64,000 nucleotides of DNA, from NCBI GenBank assembly GCA_963853835.1, contig OY970820.1, positions 22,003,873 through 22,067,872 of the forward strand, in the 5' to 3' direction. This stretch comes from Calendula officinalis (Eukaryota > Streptophyta > Magnoliopsida > Asterales > Asteraceae). The notes beneath the pieces are model-generated. The model had not been told where the DNA came from and made no database searches. It saw nothing but the letters and a program-made list of their open reading frames with translations. Positions 46,851-58,330 of this stretch are shown here, one piece after another (within the stretch, counting starts at the first letter, position 1; each line of letters opens with the position of its first letter). The translations under genes and the position numbers were made by a program.

Positions 46851-48540
46851 TTAGTTTACTTGCTGTTCTATGGCCCCTTCTAGTCCACTTACGGATTCAT
46901 CCAGTAGCCATCTTTCAAAGAAAGTCAACGGGGGATTATTGTTCAAGCTTTCTTGCTTCTGAAGCTTTCTTTCATGCATTATACATGCAGCCTTGTCATC
47001 GTAGTTAAATCCACCATTCATCATCTTGTCCCAATTACATCCATTATCAAATGATAGAAGAGATTCAAATTCAAAGTCAACGCTTTCCATAACACCATAC
47101 CCGTTGCCGGTTTCTTGATCAGGAAGTTTCTTCTGTGAAGTTGGTGATCTCATCCATCCTTCTAACAATCTTGAAATGTTTTGTGTGCTCGAAGCATAGA
47201 TCATGTTGGGATGATGGTGAGGGTTTTTTGTGCTTGTTGAGATCTGGTGGCTTTTGCCTGTGGGAACCTTGGTTAACGATGAAGGTGGGTTCGTAGTTGA
47301 ATCTGATAATGGCGTCATTTGTGACTCGAAGGCTGATTGCAACTTCTTGATCTTCTTTTTCAAATGAGTGTTCCAATAGTTTTTAATATCGTTATCGGTT
47401 CTTTGTGGAAGATATGAAGCTATGGCTGCCCATCTACAAATTTCAGTTGATCACATGAACATAGTATTAATTAAATACACAAATCGTTAACTTTTAGTTA
47501 AAAATAAAGAAAAACACACACTCCATGTCAAGATTATTGAGTGCCAACCACTTCAAAATGTGTCATATTGTTGGATCACTATATGTAAGTTTTAATCTTC
47601 ACATCAAGAAAAATGTGGGTAAAAGGTTATCTATTTATGTTTTACTTACATTTTCTACGAAAAAATGTGTCACAAAGCGGGTAAAAAATCATTCCCACCC
47701 ACACTCCTATTTGTGTCGATATACATATAGAACTTTAGCCACACCGGCCATTTTTGCTCACAATTTTTGTTTATGTAGGTACGTACGTAACATTTGAACA
47801 ATATTTTGTGACTGATTTTCTGCTTCTTAGTGACATTTTTTTCTAAGATTATCACACATCCATTTTGTTCGATAGAGTTGATAGATAAGTAGGTGAACTT
47901 ACTTGTTACCCAATAATGCTTGGAGATGAACTATCATCCCTTCTTCATGTGGAGTGAAGTTTCCCCTTTTAATGCCAGGCCTTAAATAATTGGTCCATCG
48001 AAGTCTACAACTCTTGCTGCATCTTAACAAACCTTAAATATATCGATCCAAGAATCAAACTTTCAGTTTAAAGACTAAACCATTTGCCAAGAGATCGATC
48101 TACTAAAAATATAAAATACGTATATAAACAAAGCAACAATGGACTTAAATTGACTCTTATAAGCTGGTCGATCATTACGTATAAATCTTTATCTGACGTG
48201 ACAACTTTCATATAGCTTCATCATGATACGGATGACTAGGCCATATATAACTTAGATTAAACATATAACATATAAGATCATAATAACAACATGGTAAACT
48301 TCATCTAACTAAGAAAATAATAAGTTATGAAAGCATATTCATAACCATAATAAATAAGATTATGAAAGTTGCATGGATTTGCAAATAAGAAAATGAGATT
48401 AATTTACCGGTGTTCGTAGGCACTGATCTCCAGTTTCCAGGACCATGTTCTTGAATGTAAGTGACTAAAATGATGTCTTCTTCAGGGGTCCATGGGCCTT
48501 TCTTGATGCCAACCTTGTCACAACATGGTGGCCTCCCCAT
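46851..48540 (-). CDS. MYB60-like: R2R3-MYB transcription factor, MYB60-like
   Basis: Three exons on the minus strand: 48408-48540 (133 bp), 47903-48032 (130 bp), 46851-47433 (583 bp); 281 residues. The exon sizes of 133 and 130 are the typical R2R3-MYB pattern. R2 and R3 repeats are complete (MGRPPCCDKVGIKKGPWTPE; LRWTNYLRPGIKRGNF; WAAIASYLPQRTDNDIKNYW). The subgroup-1 features YASSTQNISRLLEGWMRS and a C-terminal FFERWLLDE block are present. AtMYB60 is a guard-cell factor that promotes stomatal opening; MYB30/31/94/96 are close relatives with other roles, so orthology needs a tree. The start Met is the family start. Its TATA box is at 48601-48614 and a 1.17 kb repeat (48658-49823) is inserted just upstream. 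Confidence 0.9.
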
Positions 48541-48600
48541 GGCTTAACCTACCCAGCTCCAATTCCCCCTAAAAAAACACTCACCAACTCTTTTTGCTTG

Positions 48601-48614
48601 ATATATATTTATAC
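48601..48614 (-). promoter_or_regulatory. TATA box of the MYB60-like gene
   Basis: On the minus strand TATAAATATATAT lies 61-74 bases upstream of the ATG. Nearby CTTTTT words (48591-48596) are AAAAAG on the sense strand, DOF-type cores, which are known from guard-cell promoters. Only about 115 bases of original promoter remain before the inserted element. Confidence 0.6.
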
Positions 48615-48657
48615 ACATGTAAATAAAAGATTTTTTTTTGTAGCTATATATTTTCTT

Positions 48658-49823
48658 GAGTAAATTACACGAATAGTCCCTGTGGTTTCATAAAAGTTTT
48701 GGATTTAGTCCTTAACTTTCAGAAATTACACTCATGGTCACCGTGGTATGCACTTCGTATTGCTTTTGGTCCCTAAGCATAACGGACGTTAAATATTGTC
48801 GTTAAAAACAAGCACATGCTCACCACATGAGGGTAATTTTGTCATTTCACTGTATGTTTGTATCCCTTTCTTCTCTACAGCCCATATTACATCAACTGCT
48901 ACTCTACTATACTCTACCTCGACCCTTTCTTCTTCACCTCTCCTCTTTTTCCGACCGCCATGGTGCCAAACATCTACTTGTGTGGCGGCGGTGGTGGTTA
49001 TTGGCAGTCTTCAAGAACAAAAAAGGGCTAATAAAACACATTGATATCTCATTTTCAGATCTAAAAGACAAATAAACACAAGAGTTTTCTTGATTTCCGG
49101 CGGTGGTTACTCGATTTTGAGATCTGGTTACAGACAGAGATTTCTCGATTTCAACAACACCATGTCGTCGCCGGAAAACCTGCATAACTGCCGTCACATC
49201 TATCCTTAGGTTAGGGGTGAGGGGAAGAAGAAGAAAAGTTTCAATTTTTGTCATTTAGGGTTTAGAAAAGTTACAGATGTGATTCAGGGGTGACTTTGAT
49301 TTATATTCCGACAATCTTAGAAACCCCTTTGTTTGTTCCATGTACAAATTCCAGTGATGATGCAAATACCACATAAAGTTTGTACCGGAGCTTGATTTCC
49401 GATTACCCGCTATTATAGTTACAGTGGCCCATTGAAAAAATTTCCATTTGCGTACAAATTCCAGCGACTGTGTATACCGGAACTTGATTTTCCGATTATT
49501 TCCCTCCCTCGACCGTCATCATCAACATTGGGTTTAAATCTATGGACCTCCACCGTCATCCTCAATATTGTGTTTTCTTGAGAAGATGTTTTGGAGATGA
49601 TAAGCTAAAAAAACAAAAAAAGGTTTAAAATGAAATGACAAAAACACCCTCACGTGGAGGGCATGTACTGCTGTTTAACCTAAGATTTTTAACGTCCGTT
49701 CCGCTTAGGGATCAAAAGCAATACGAAGTCTATACCACAGTGACCATAGGTGTAATTTTTAGAAGTTAGGGACCAAATTCAAAACTTTTATCAAACCACA
49801 GGGACCATTCATGTAATTTACTC
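48658..49823. mobile_element. 1.17 kb GAGTAAATTACA-family element with perfect 9-bp duplication
   Basis: Inverted ends GAGTAAATTACACGAATAG and ATTCATGTAATTTACTC, with GTCCCTGTGGTTTC and AAACCACAGGGAC inside. The flanking 9-mers TATTTTCTT (48649-48657 and 49824-49832) are identical, which is the Mutator-like duplication length. Subterminal words mirror each other over more than 150 bases (CTTAACTTTCAGAAATTACA; TTGCTTTTGGTCCCTAAGC; ACGTTAAATATTG). The centre is GC-richer (48900-49250) with overlapping small open frames that I do not recognise; it has no transposase. Confidence 0.88.
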
Positions 49824-49832
49824 TATTTTCTT

Positions 49833-50879
49833 CTTACATCCTTATCATTTGGGGTATTTACAGTTTCAACCTCATACGTCCCATTTCCTCCAACTATGAT
49901 TTACGTCATATTCAGTCTCAGGTTTTGAGTAGTGATGAGTGTTGAAAACAATTGTCCAACTTTATCAAATAAACCAGTCAAACGTATACCATAAATTAGA
50001 GTCTTGTTAGGAACGCCCTCAACGCACAATCGAACACGAGAATTAAAAATGCTGGTATTAGTTAATGGTCTAATTAATTGGAACGCGCTTATCAGGCTAG
50101 CTACATATTAATTAGTTTGTCTAGCTAATTAATGGATCTACCTAAACGGGCTAGAGATTAGTTAAGGGCTTAATTGATCTTAACCGGCTAAAGTTTTTTT
50201 TTAGAATGCGAAAGACTATTTGTTCATGGGATTGCTCGATCGTGGCTAATTTGGTTATATTAATGCTAGATAGTAATGTTATTCAGAGAATGTAATTTGG
50301 TCTAGTTTTTTTTATGCGATTATATCGTCATCATTGGTTCAAAACTTCAAATCGTTTTCAACTTGTTCTCAAACACCCAAACATATTGTAAAACTTGTAT
50401 ACATATAAAAGATAGTTGAAGGACCAAAGGAGATTACCTCTAAACTTAAAGGGTGTAAGTAGTATATTAAATGATCGTTATCACAAAAGAGGGCAGTAGG
50501 TGAAAATTTATTCAACTCACAAGTCAATTGGGTGGCAAAAGTCAGAAGGATGAGTTAAATACCCTTCACATCTTTTTCTTTCCTTTAAAGATCACATGCC
50601 ACGCCACCTCCATTTGTTTACTACGGTTCTTTTCCATTTCTTTCCAGTGTTGTATATTAATTTTTGTTTAATTTATAAGATTTTACTAGTGCATGAGTAA
50701 AATAATATTTTAAGTTATTAATACCTTTGTAGTATATCAATTTTTATCAATACTATAATTTGAAAATGAAATTTTTTAATAAATTAGATATATGGACATA
50801 AAAGATATTTAAGATTACTGTGATGTGTTTTTTGTGGACATATTATAAAATCCCTTATAATGATATGTTACAAAAGTAT
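49833..50879. other. Upstream MYB flank, no gene
   Basis: AT-rich with TAGCTAATTAAT-type words (50095-50135). This may hold the original distal promoter of the MYB gene, now pushed away by the inserted element. Nothing else seen. Confidence 0.4.
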
Positions 50880-51000
50880 ACTTTTTTTTAACGACAACAT
50901 GCATGCACTCCCTAATCTATATAATTTTATCCACGTCGGGATTTGAACCCACAATCTTTTGAAACACCTAATCACCTTGATATCACTAGCTTATAAGTCG
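50880..51000 (-). mobile_element. tRNA-derived SINE
   Basis: On the minus strand: box-A-like TAGTGATATCAAGGTG, box B GGTTCAAATCCC (complement at 50940-50951), a short body and a poly-A-like tail (T run at 50882). It abuts the Harbinger element starting at 51005. Confidence 0.65.
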
Positions 51001-51004
51001 TTTA

Positions 51005-52734
51005 GACTGTGCGTAATGCACGACCGGAGAGCACGTCGCGAACCGCCACCTCACCTTGCTCGACGCGTCGCCCCGTTACACACCCCCGTGCTCGACGTGT
51101 CGCCCCCTTGAATGGTCGGGAAGTCGACCGTTGGTGAACGACTGGAAACGGAAGAAATAAATGGGACAACGGCTATAAAACGGCTAGTTTGCCCCACCCC
51201 TCTTCAATTTTATCTACTTTTTTACCTTATAAATACCCAATCTTTTTCTAATAAATTTCACACTTCTCATTTCTTTTCTTCATACTTACTCACATCTTGG
51301 TTTTTTACAAACGGCGGCGACATTTCTTGAAAGTTCCAGTTCTAGTATCCCTAGAACTACTAGAAGATATGTGAATAGGGACCGTGACGATGCTCATGAC
51401 GTCTCGTGGCAGCTTACTTCGCTGAAAATCCGATGTACAACGAAAAAGATTTTCGTAAACGTTTCAGGATGAGCCGTGATCTTTTCACACGCATTGTTCG
51501 CAATCTCACTAATAACGTCCCATTATTTGCGCAACGTTATGATGCACTTGGGAACCAAGGTACTTCTCCGCTAATGAGGTGCACTTCTGCAATTCGTCAG
51601 TTAGCATATGGCACCGTAACGGATGCTCTAGACGAATACTTACAAACTGGTGAGAAAACTAGCCGTGATAGTCTTGCAGAATTCTGCATGTAAAGGGGTT
51701 ATGCACTTGTATGGAGAAGAGTATTTGCGAAAGCCTACTCATACTGATGTGGCGAAACTATACGCTTTTCATGAGGAGAAACATGGGTTTCCCGGTATGC
51801 TAGGAAGCATTGATTGTACTGATTGGCCTGGGGCTCAATGTCCAAATGCTTATCGTGGGCAATATGTTAGAGGGGATCACGAGAACGAACCATTCATTTT
51901 ACTTGAAGCGGTTGCCTCACAAGACTTGTGGTTTTGGCACGCGTTCTTTGGTGTCGTTGGGTCGAACAACGACATCAACGTGTTACGAGCATCCCATATT
52001 TTCAATGATCTTAAAGACGGGAAAGCACCTGAGGTACCTTTTATTGTAAACGGGGTGCCTTACAAATGAGGATATTATCTTACTGACGGGATATATCCGG
52101 ATTGGTCTGTTCTTGTTAAGTCTATTTCACACCCAAATGTGAATGATGTTAAGCGGGTGAACTACAAGAAAGCACACGAAGCCGCAAGGAAAGACGTAGA
52201 ACGAGCATTTGGCATTCTAAATAAAAAATGGGCTATTATAAGAACTCCTGCAAGGTCCCCAAATGTTAACAAAATAAGGATATGATGTACACTTGTATCA
52301 TATTACATAATATGATTATCAAAGACAAAGGCAGGGCGATATCTCCCGACTTTCATCCGGAAGAGTGACATAGTGAAGTTGACCTCGTACGATCACATGA
52401 AGAAGTATTACAAGTTATCAGGGATATCTGTAACCAACAAACTCATCTAAATTTTAGATCTGATTTGGTGGAACACATTTGGAATCGACATCCCCACCAC
52501 TAGTTTTTTTTTTTTTTTTTACGTAATGTTTTTTTATCAATGTGATGCTTTTAATTATTTTTAATGTAATGTTTTAATTATTAATGAAATTTAAAAAAAA
52601 AATTTCGATCGGTCACCCATTACGGCCTATTGGTCGCTGTCTGATCATGTGTTTGATCAGGAGAGAGAAAGCTGATGTGGCGCAGAGGTTGCAGGGGTGA
52701 CCAAATTTAGTTTGGTCACTCATTACGCATAGTC
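51005..52734 (+). mobile_element. Harbinger transposon with dead transposase
   Basis: Terminal repeats GACTGTGCGTAATG and, on the other strand, GACTATGCGTAATG. Flanking triplets TTA and CTA are an imperfect three-base duplication. A GCACGTCGCG/GTCGCCCC-rich subterminal region precedes the gene at the left and a poly-T run and GGTCACCCATTACGG block follow at the right. Size 1730 bp. Confidence 0.82.
51406..52368 (+). pseudogene. Harbinger transposase pseudogene
   Basis: Two overlapping frames (51406-51693 and 51650-52069) and a third segment (52070-52368) together cover the DDE nuclease: NPMYNEKDFRKRFRMS, then HGFPGMLGSIDCTDWPGAQC (first Asp), GSNNDINVLRAS (second Asp) and RKDVERAFGILNKKW (Glu), then MYTCIILHNMI. 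A frameshift near 51690 and an in-frame TGA at 52067-52069 (most likely a CGA codon that mutated) break it, with more damage near 52275. The companion Myb-like protein gene of Harbinger is absent. Confidence 0.88.
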
Positions 52735-52737
52735 CTA

Positions 52738-53081
52738 ATACTATGATTTATATTATCATTTGAGAGGTTTGTCTAATTTATATTAAGTTCCACCACAAGA
52801 CAAGAATCATTAAGTTAACTTTAATTAATTTACGATTTATATTAAAAATATATGTTTATTACGCATTAAGTAATTCTGAATGCCTCATGTCTGAACGACT
52901 AAACCCCAGCGTGTACCGCTAGTCAAGAATTTTCCAGTATGCACTTGATCTCACGAAAATAAACCTAAAAGTAGTCCCAACTTACAACCCGAAGTTCTAA
53001 ACCTACGTCTACAGTCTACACAATCGAAAACTAATTGTACTCTCGACAAATGGATCACATGTAACTACGTAAGAGTATATA
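52738..53081. other. Intergenic
   Basis: AT-rich, no feature seen. Confidence 0.4.
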
Positions 53082-54364
53082 GGGGTGTTCGTTTGGATAA
53101 TCCGGATATATCCGAACCAAATAGGTGAATCAAAATGGATTTTGGATTTCAAATGTTCAAACCAAACCGTCCAAACTAATTTAATTCCAAACCGATCCGA
53201 ACCAAATTACAATTTGGATGGTTTGGATTTGTCCGAACCAAACCGTTTTTTTTTCTTAGGCTAAAATGCATTTTAGTACCCTGAACTTGGCTGAGTGGAA
53301 TTTCTACTACCCTGAACTATTAAAGGTGCACCATGGTACCCTGAACTTGACAAAATGGTCAATTTAGTACCATGGCTTACTAATTTGCTCTTGTTTTCTC
53401 ATATCATTTGCTTCTAATATCAATATATTGAGATAAACATACATTTTTTAGTCCGTTTAAAGCTCCAACAAAATTAAATCAAGTAAGAAAACGCGATCAA
53501 ATTTATGAGTCAGGGTACTAAATCAACCATTTTGTCAAGTTCAGGGTACCATGGTGCACCTTTAATAGTCCAGGGTAGTAGAAATTCCACTCAGCCAAGT
53601 TCAGGGTACTAAAATGCATTTTGGCATTCTTAATATATATTCACAAGACTACAAAAATATATAACATAACTAATATTAAGTTTAATATATATAATTTCAA
53701 AACGATAAACTACTTTATACATAAAAGCAAGTCTAATTCATAGCTTGTGACATTTAAAATAATATATGCAAAAGTCTTGACATCAACTTTCTCAAAAGCT
53801 CCAAAAAGATTGCTCCATTGCCAACTAATACAATGTAAATGAACAAGTAGGGAGTTATACATGCGGGCAAAATCACATATGTCATCGAATCGTTGTTGTT
53901 TGATACGAGTGGGTTGTGAGCGATTCACGTATCAAATGGGAAGGAACGAATTGGGATTAAAGTAAGAATTGACAGGGTTAAGATTGTGTGTGGAAACTGG
54001 ACAATCGATGAGATCACAGGTCATGTATTTTGTTTTTTGGAATTAGATTTAGAAAGGGCCAATTAAGAAGTTAATAGCTTTAGAATTATTTTGGGCCATA
54101 GGATATTTCGTTAATTTCCATAGTCACTATATTTAGTTTTTGCTAGAAATGGGCTAGAATTGTTTTATATATTTATATATTTATACTAATTGGATTTTTT
54201 GGACAATCTGGATTTTACAATGAAAACCAAATCCAATCTAAAAACCAAATTATTAATTTGGATCAAGTCCAAACCGATCCAAAAAACCAAAAAAACCAAT
54301 CCAAACGATCAAATCCAAATTATCCATTTGGACAATCCGGATTTATTCGAATAGTGAACACCCT
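53082..54364. mobile_element. TIR element with AGGGTGTTC ends, host of a nested hairpin
   Basis: Left AGGGGTGTTCGTTTGGATAA and right GAACACCCT are inverted; inner words CCAAACCGTCCAAAC and GTTTGG continue the fold-back. Flanks GAGTATAT and GAGTATCC match in six of eight, compatible with a hAT-size duplication. About 1.28 kb; an unrelated perfect-arm hairpin is inserted at 53263-53622. No transposase. Confidence 0.65.
53263..53622. repeat. 360-bp long hairpin element
   Basis: Arms of about 110 bases are inverted copies with only a few mismatches: left AAAATGCATTTTAGTACCC, CTGAACTTGGCTGAGTGG, GGTGCACCATGGTACC; right the same words in reverse complement. The loop is about 140 bases. It sits inside the 53082-54364 element. 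Confidence 0.9.
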
Positions 54365-54590
54365 GAGTATCCACCAAAGGCTATTGTAGAACTCAAAGCA
54401 TAACTCATGGTTATAAAATTTAGTGGTGGAACTAGAAAGTTCCAATAATAGTAGTATAATAAATTTTTCCGAAACAAATAAAAGATAAAAAAATATTTTA
54501 AAATTACGATTGCATCAAATATAACAAAAATAGTGTAAGATCTTGTATTTTAAAGTTGACATCTCCGTGTAGATATTTTCTGAAAGCGAT

Positions 54591-56530
54591 CCGTTACATC
54601 TTCAATCTTAATTTCCACAAGGGCTTCTTTTTCAACATTACAAATCAATGCATCGTTCTTTCATAAAATTATCACCCAATTTGTTACGCAAGGCGATCTT
54701 TAATAACTTCATTGCAGAAAAACATCTTTCCGCTGTTGTCGTCGCGACGGGTAAAACCAAAGCCAACTTTAATAACCTATAAACCAAAGGATAAGAACGA
54801 TGAATCCCCATTATCACCATCATACGAGAAAGGTTGGCAATTCCCTTTAAACTAGTGAATTGGTAATCATTATGCAAAGAGTGATGATATGTCTCAAGTT
54901 CACCACCAAGTTGCATCCTCTCCAATAATTAAAATCATTTTTGTACGACTCACTCAACTTCAACAACTTTTTTTTTGTCAAAGTTAGAAAATGAATTACA
55001 AGGACTTACAGCCCCCGTGTATTCTAGTAGTTAGGTGCTTACTTCATTAAATCAATCCCTAAGTGCATATCCAAAATCGTGTTGAAAATTTCAACTTCAA
55101 AATGATATTAATTAATTAGTAACTTTGGTGACCTGGTTTCTCAAATTGACATAATTTTCGGTCATATCCACATTGCCAAAATTATGTTTATGACAAAAAG
55201 AAAATAATTTCGCCAAAGTCTTAGTAAACCACGTAGCTCTCAAAGCTTTCAATGCATTCTTGTCCTCCTAACCAAAGAACTTGCTTCACAATATACCCAT
55301 GAGGTTTGAAAGACACATCAAATGTAAGTAAAACAAGAAATCAATTGTTTTGAAGTAGTTTAAAATGCCCCCTGCTTGATCGTTTTAGTTACTTAAGGTT
55401 GATCTGTCCTCTTCAACATACTCAAGAAGCAAGTATCCTCTAGAAAGAAGTTCATTAAACTTGTGATTATTATTAGATTTGAACCCCATCTTATATCTCC
55501 CGCTCTTTCAAGAGAAGTCTCTTGATTTATTCTCTTTAAATTTCAAGTTCTCCTGTACCAATTGCATTTTGCACCCTTTCTCTATAATTCTCGCATACCA
55601 TGTCTTTTCTTTTACAAGAAGCACATACCACATTAACCACCAAAGAAATTTGCTCAAAAAAGTCCTTCACACACAATTACTAATTGATTTGGTGTGCAAA
55701 GCAATGTACATAATGTGCTGAATCATTATCTTGCAATATCAAAGCTTTTAGACTATTGAACGCAACTCACATATTACTTGCCCCATCGTAACCTTGTCCT
55801 CTTACGTGTTAGAAGAAAAAAAGATATAACATGAATAATATCTAATTAAATTAGATAGTCAGCAAAAAAAAAATCAACTACCTGAGTCATGCTCAATTTA
55901 TTAATGGTAAATACTTCATCTATGGCCTCTTTAAGAGTCAAAGATGGTGTGTATTTCACGTGCACAATTTGAATGAATATTTCCTTCACAATTCCAAGAC
56001 TATCGACATATCTCAAAACTATAGTCATTTGTTCCTTTTTCGATACATAACTAGATTGATCAACCAACAAACCAAACACATCCTTACTAATTTCTTTGCA
56101 AATACGCATAGTTATCTCTTTTGAGAAACATTAAACAATTTCTTTATGAGTCTTTGATGATGTCACTTGATTATTTAGGAAAATAAACAATAGGCTTTGT
56201 CATGTTATATACTATACTCTAACCAATCGAATTCATTAAACCATTCAACAACAAAACGTCTTGTTTTCTCACCTATTTTCTTTATTGGAAATGTATGACC
56301 GGTTGGTTGACAAGCTCCTTGAAGTTTCATCTACATGATTTGGATTATACGTTGCAATCCTTGGTCTATCCGCTGGGTCCCTTGAAAGATCATTTATATC
56401 AACATTTGTATTTGGAATACTTCTAGATAGTGAATTTTGTTGTCTTTCTGGAATTACATTAGAAACCGAAGATTGATTTGATTAACTCGAAGGTCCTACC
56501 ATACTTTCATTTGGACTTTGTCTTGGTTTC
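54591..56530 (-). pseudogene. hAT-family (zf-MYM1/TTF-type) transposase remnant
   Basis: On the minus strand the order of a hAT gene is readable through many stops: N-terminal SRDPADRPRIATYNPN phrase (about 56390), DUF4371-like core at 55846-56109 (DVFGLLVDQSSYVSKKEQM, VLRYVDSLGIVKE), the GQGYDGASNM and SAHYVHCFAHQ blocks (about 55680-55800), and the C-terminal dimerisation domain at 54638-54925 (LALVLPVATTTAERCFSAMK, LKIALRNKLGD). Dead. The closest wording is the zinc-finger MYM-type protein 1-like family common in plants. Terminal repeats not identified. Confidence 0.82.
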
Positions 56531-56732
56531 TTAAAAAAGACTCAATGTTAGCCTACAATTCATGAAATTATTTTATAAATCATGAACTAATTTTATAAAT
56601 CATAAACCTAAGAACTAATCATCATTTATGGACTTGGAAAAGAAAGCCCATATCAATTGTTGAAAAAGAAAGTCTGGTTCTCTTAAATGAGTTATTCTCC
56701 CAAATACGACCATTTAATAATGACTTGGATAA

Positions 56733-57086
56733 ATGGACTTGGATAAATGGACTTGTATAATAGGTCCAACATCGAAATTCAAGGTTAACGAGATGAGAAA
56801 ACTATTATTGGGGTCCGATAACAACAATGCGATTGAAGACGGTTTTTATTGGAACAAACTATTGCCGGAGAAACTTAACATCTTTGCATGGAGGCTTGCT
56901 AAAAATAGGCTTCCTACGAAAGTTAATCTAGACAACAAAGGCATTGACTTAGGATCTTTTAGGTGCCCTTCTTGTGATGAAGAGCTTGAAGACGACTCCC
57001 ACATTTTTCTTCGGTGTAAGGTGGCTAGAGAACTTTGGAGTATCATTCTTCTTTGGTGGAATCTTCAAATCCCTATGTTGGCTTAG
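56733..57086 (+). pseudogene. LINE fragment with zinc-binding RT domain (zf-RVT)
   Basis: The frame carries YWNKLLPEKLNIFAWRLAKN, RLPTKVNLDNKGID, CPSCDEELEDDSHIFLRC and ARELWSIILLWW, the conserved C-terminal zf-RVT domain found at the end of plant non-LTR retrotransposon ORF2 (C-x2-C...H-x3-C arrangement). No reverse transcriptase core lies upstream, so it is a 5'-truncated tail. An A-run at 57109-57118 may be its poly-A. A TTGGATAAATGGACTTG word is repeated at its start. Confidence 0.8.
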
Positions 57087-57118
57087 CAGATTTTCTCACT
57101 CTTTTGGGAAAAAAAAAA

Positions 57119-58330
57119 TGTGCTTAATCATTTAGAGAAACAAATTTAAAGGAATCGGTCAACACCTATAATCCATTCAAAACTACTTTTTTGTGTCCAC
57201 CAAACATGCTTATCAGTTCAACATTGAGGTGCTAAATTGAATGCTTAAGTGCCAAATACATAATTTTAATGTAAAAAACTACGGGTGCAATACCTTCAAA
57301 AATAAGGAATATTATTTTATTTATATAATTAAAGAATTATTGGTGAAATTAAATTTATATTGTAAGGTGATTGGTGTAAGTTACTCTAAAATTAAAAAAG
57401 AAAAATTAAGAGAAAAGATTATGAAGAACTTTATAGCTCTAAACCTTTTTCATCTAGAGTTAAAAACTTAAAACAAACCTTCGCTATTCGATAATTACTA
57501 AAATCCAGTAGAAAGAACAACACTTTGGCGGCCCCCATCTCACCTTTTATTATAATTCAAGCAAAAACACCCAACAGCCTCAATGATTCATGAAATCATG
57601 GGCGTAACAGTGTAATTTCGAACAACTCCATTCAACTTTAAACCTTCAAATAAATAAATTGCTTTTATTAATTTAATTATATCATATTGTCAATTCTGTC
57701 TTTTTGTCTCTCTCTTTGAATTTTTCTTGTTTGGATTTGACTGCTCTAACGACATATATCTTCAGCACCTGAACAAATCTCGCATCAATTATTCACTTTT
57801 TTGCTTCCTTTTACATGATATGTATAAGTGCATTCTTCTTCTTTTCCTTCACGATCTTGCAATTTACTTCTGTTTTTTGCTTATTTTTTCTTATTCTAAG
57901 GATAAGTTTTTTGTATGTTAACAGCTGCTCCTGATTACGATGTGAACATTTTCCAAATTTTAGGGTTTTTCCCCATTTCTGTACAGCTAATTATGCTAAT
58001 TGTTGTGTCCTTCGTTGATTTTGCATATTTTACTTATCTTGTGTTTATGTTAATGTAATTACCTAACAGATTAGCTTTTCGATTGTACTTGCCTTTTAGG
58101 GTTTCAATTATAATGTGTTAGTCTAAATTTATTGAATGATTTACCTTTTGCATGTAAACATACTAAGAAAAATGATTGGTTTGATCATGATATCAGATTA
58201 ACTCATATTTTTATTCAAAAACAATAAAATGTTGGTTAATTTGCTTGTAGAAGCTTTTGGACATGATATTAAGACGTTTTATGATTCTTATAATTTGACA
58301 GAGTAATATAAAAAAAAAAATCATAAAAAG
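57119..58330. promoter_or_regulatory. Spacer and promoter/5' leader of SCAB1
   Basis: 57119-57640 is AT-rich without a gene. From about 57700 on, the sequence becomes T/C-rich with TAGGGTTTTTCCCC and TAGGGTTTC words and likely holds the 5' UTR with a leader intron (acceptor near 58250-58310). I could not place the transcription start. Confidence 0.4.

Noticed and set aside
48796..49254. Small overlapping open frames inside the 1.17 kb element upstream of the MYB gene
   Set aside because: No recognisable domain, overlapping on both strands, and within a non-autonomous repeat.
2930..50951. tRNA-like box B words (2930, 3367, 4792, 50945) as tRNA genes
   Set aside because: No cloverleaf with paired acceptor stem; they are followed by SINE bodies and A-rich tails.
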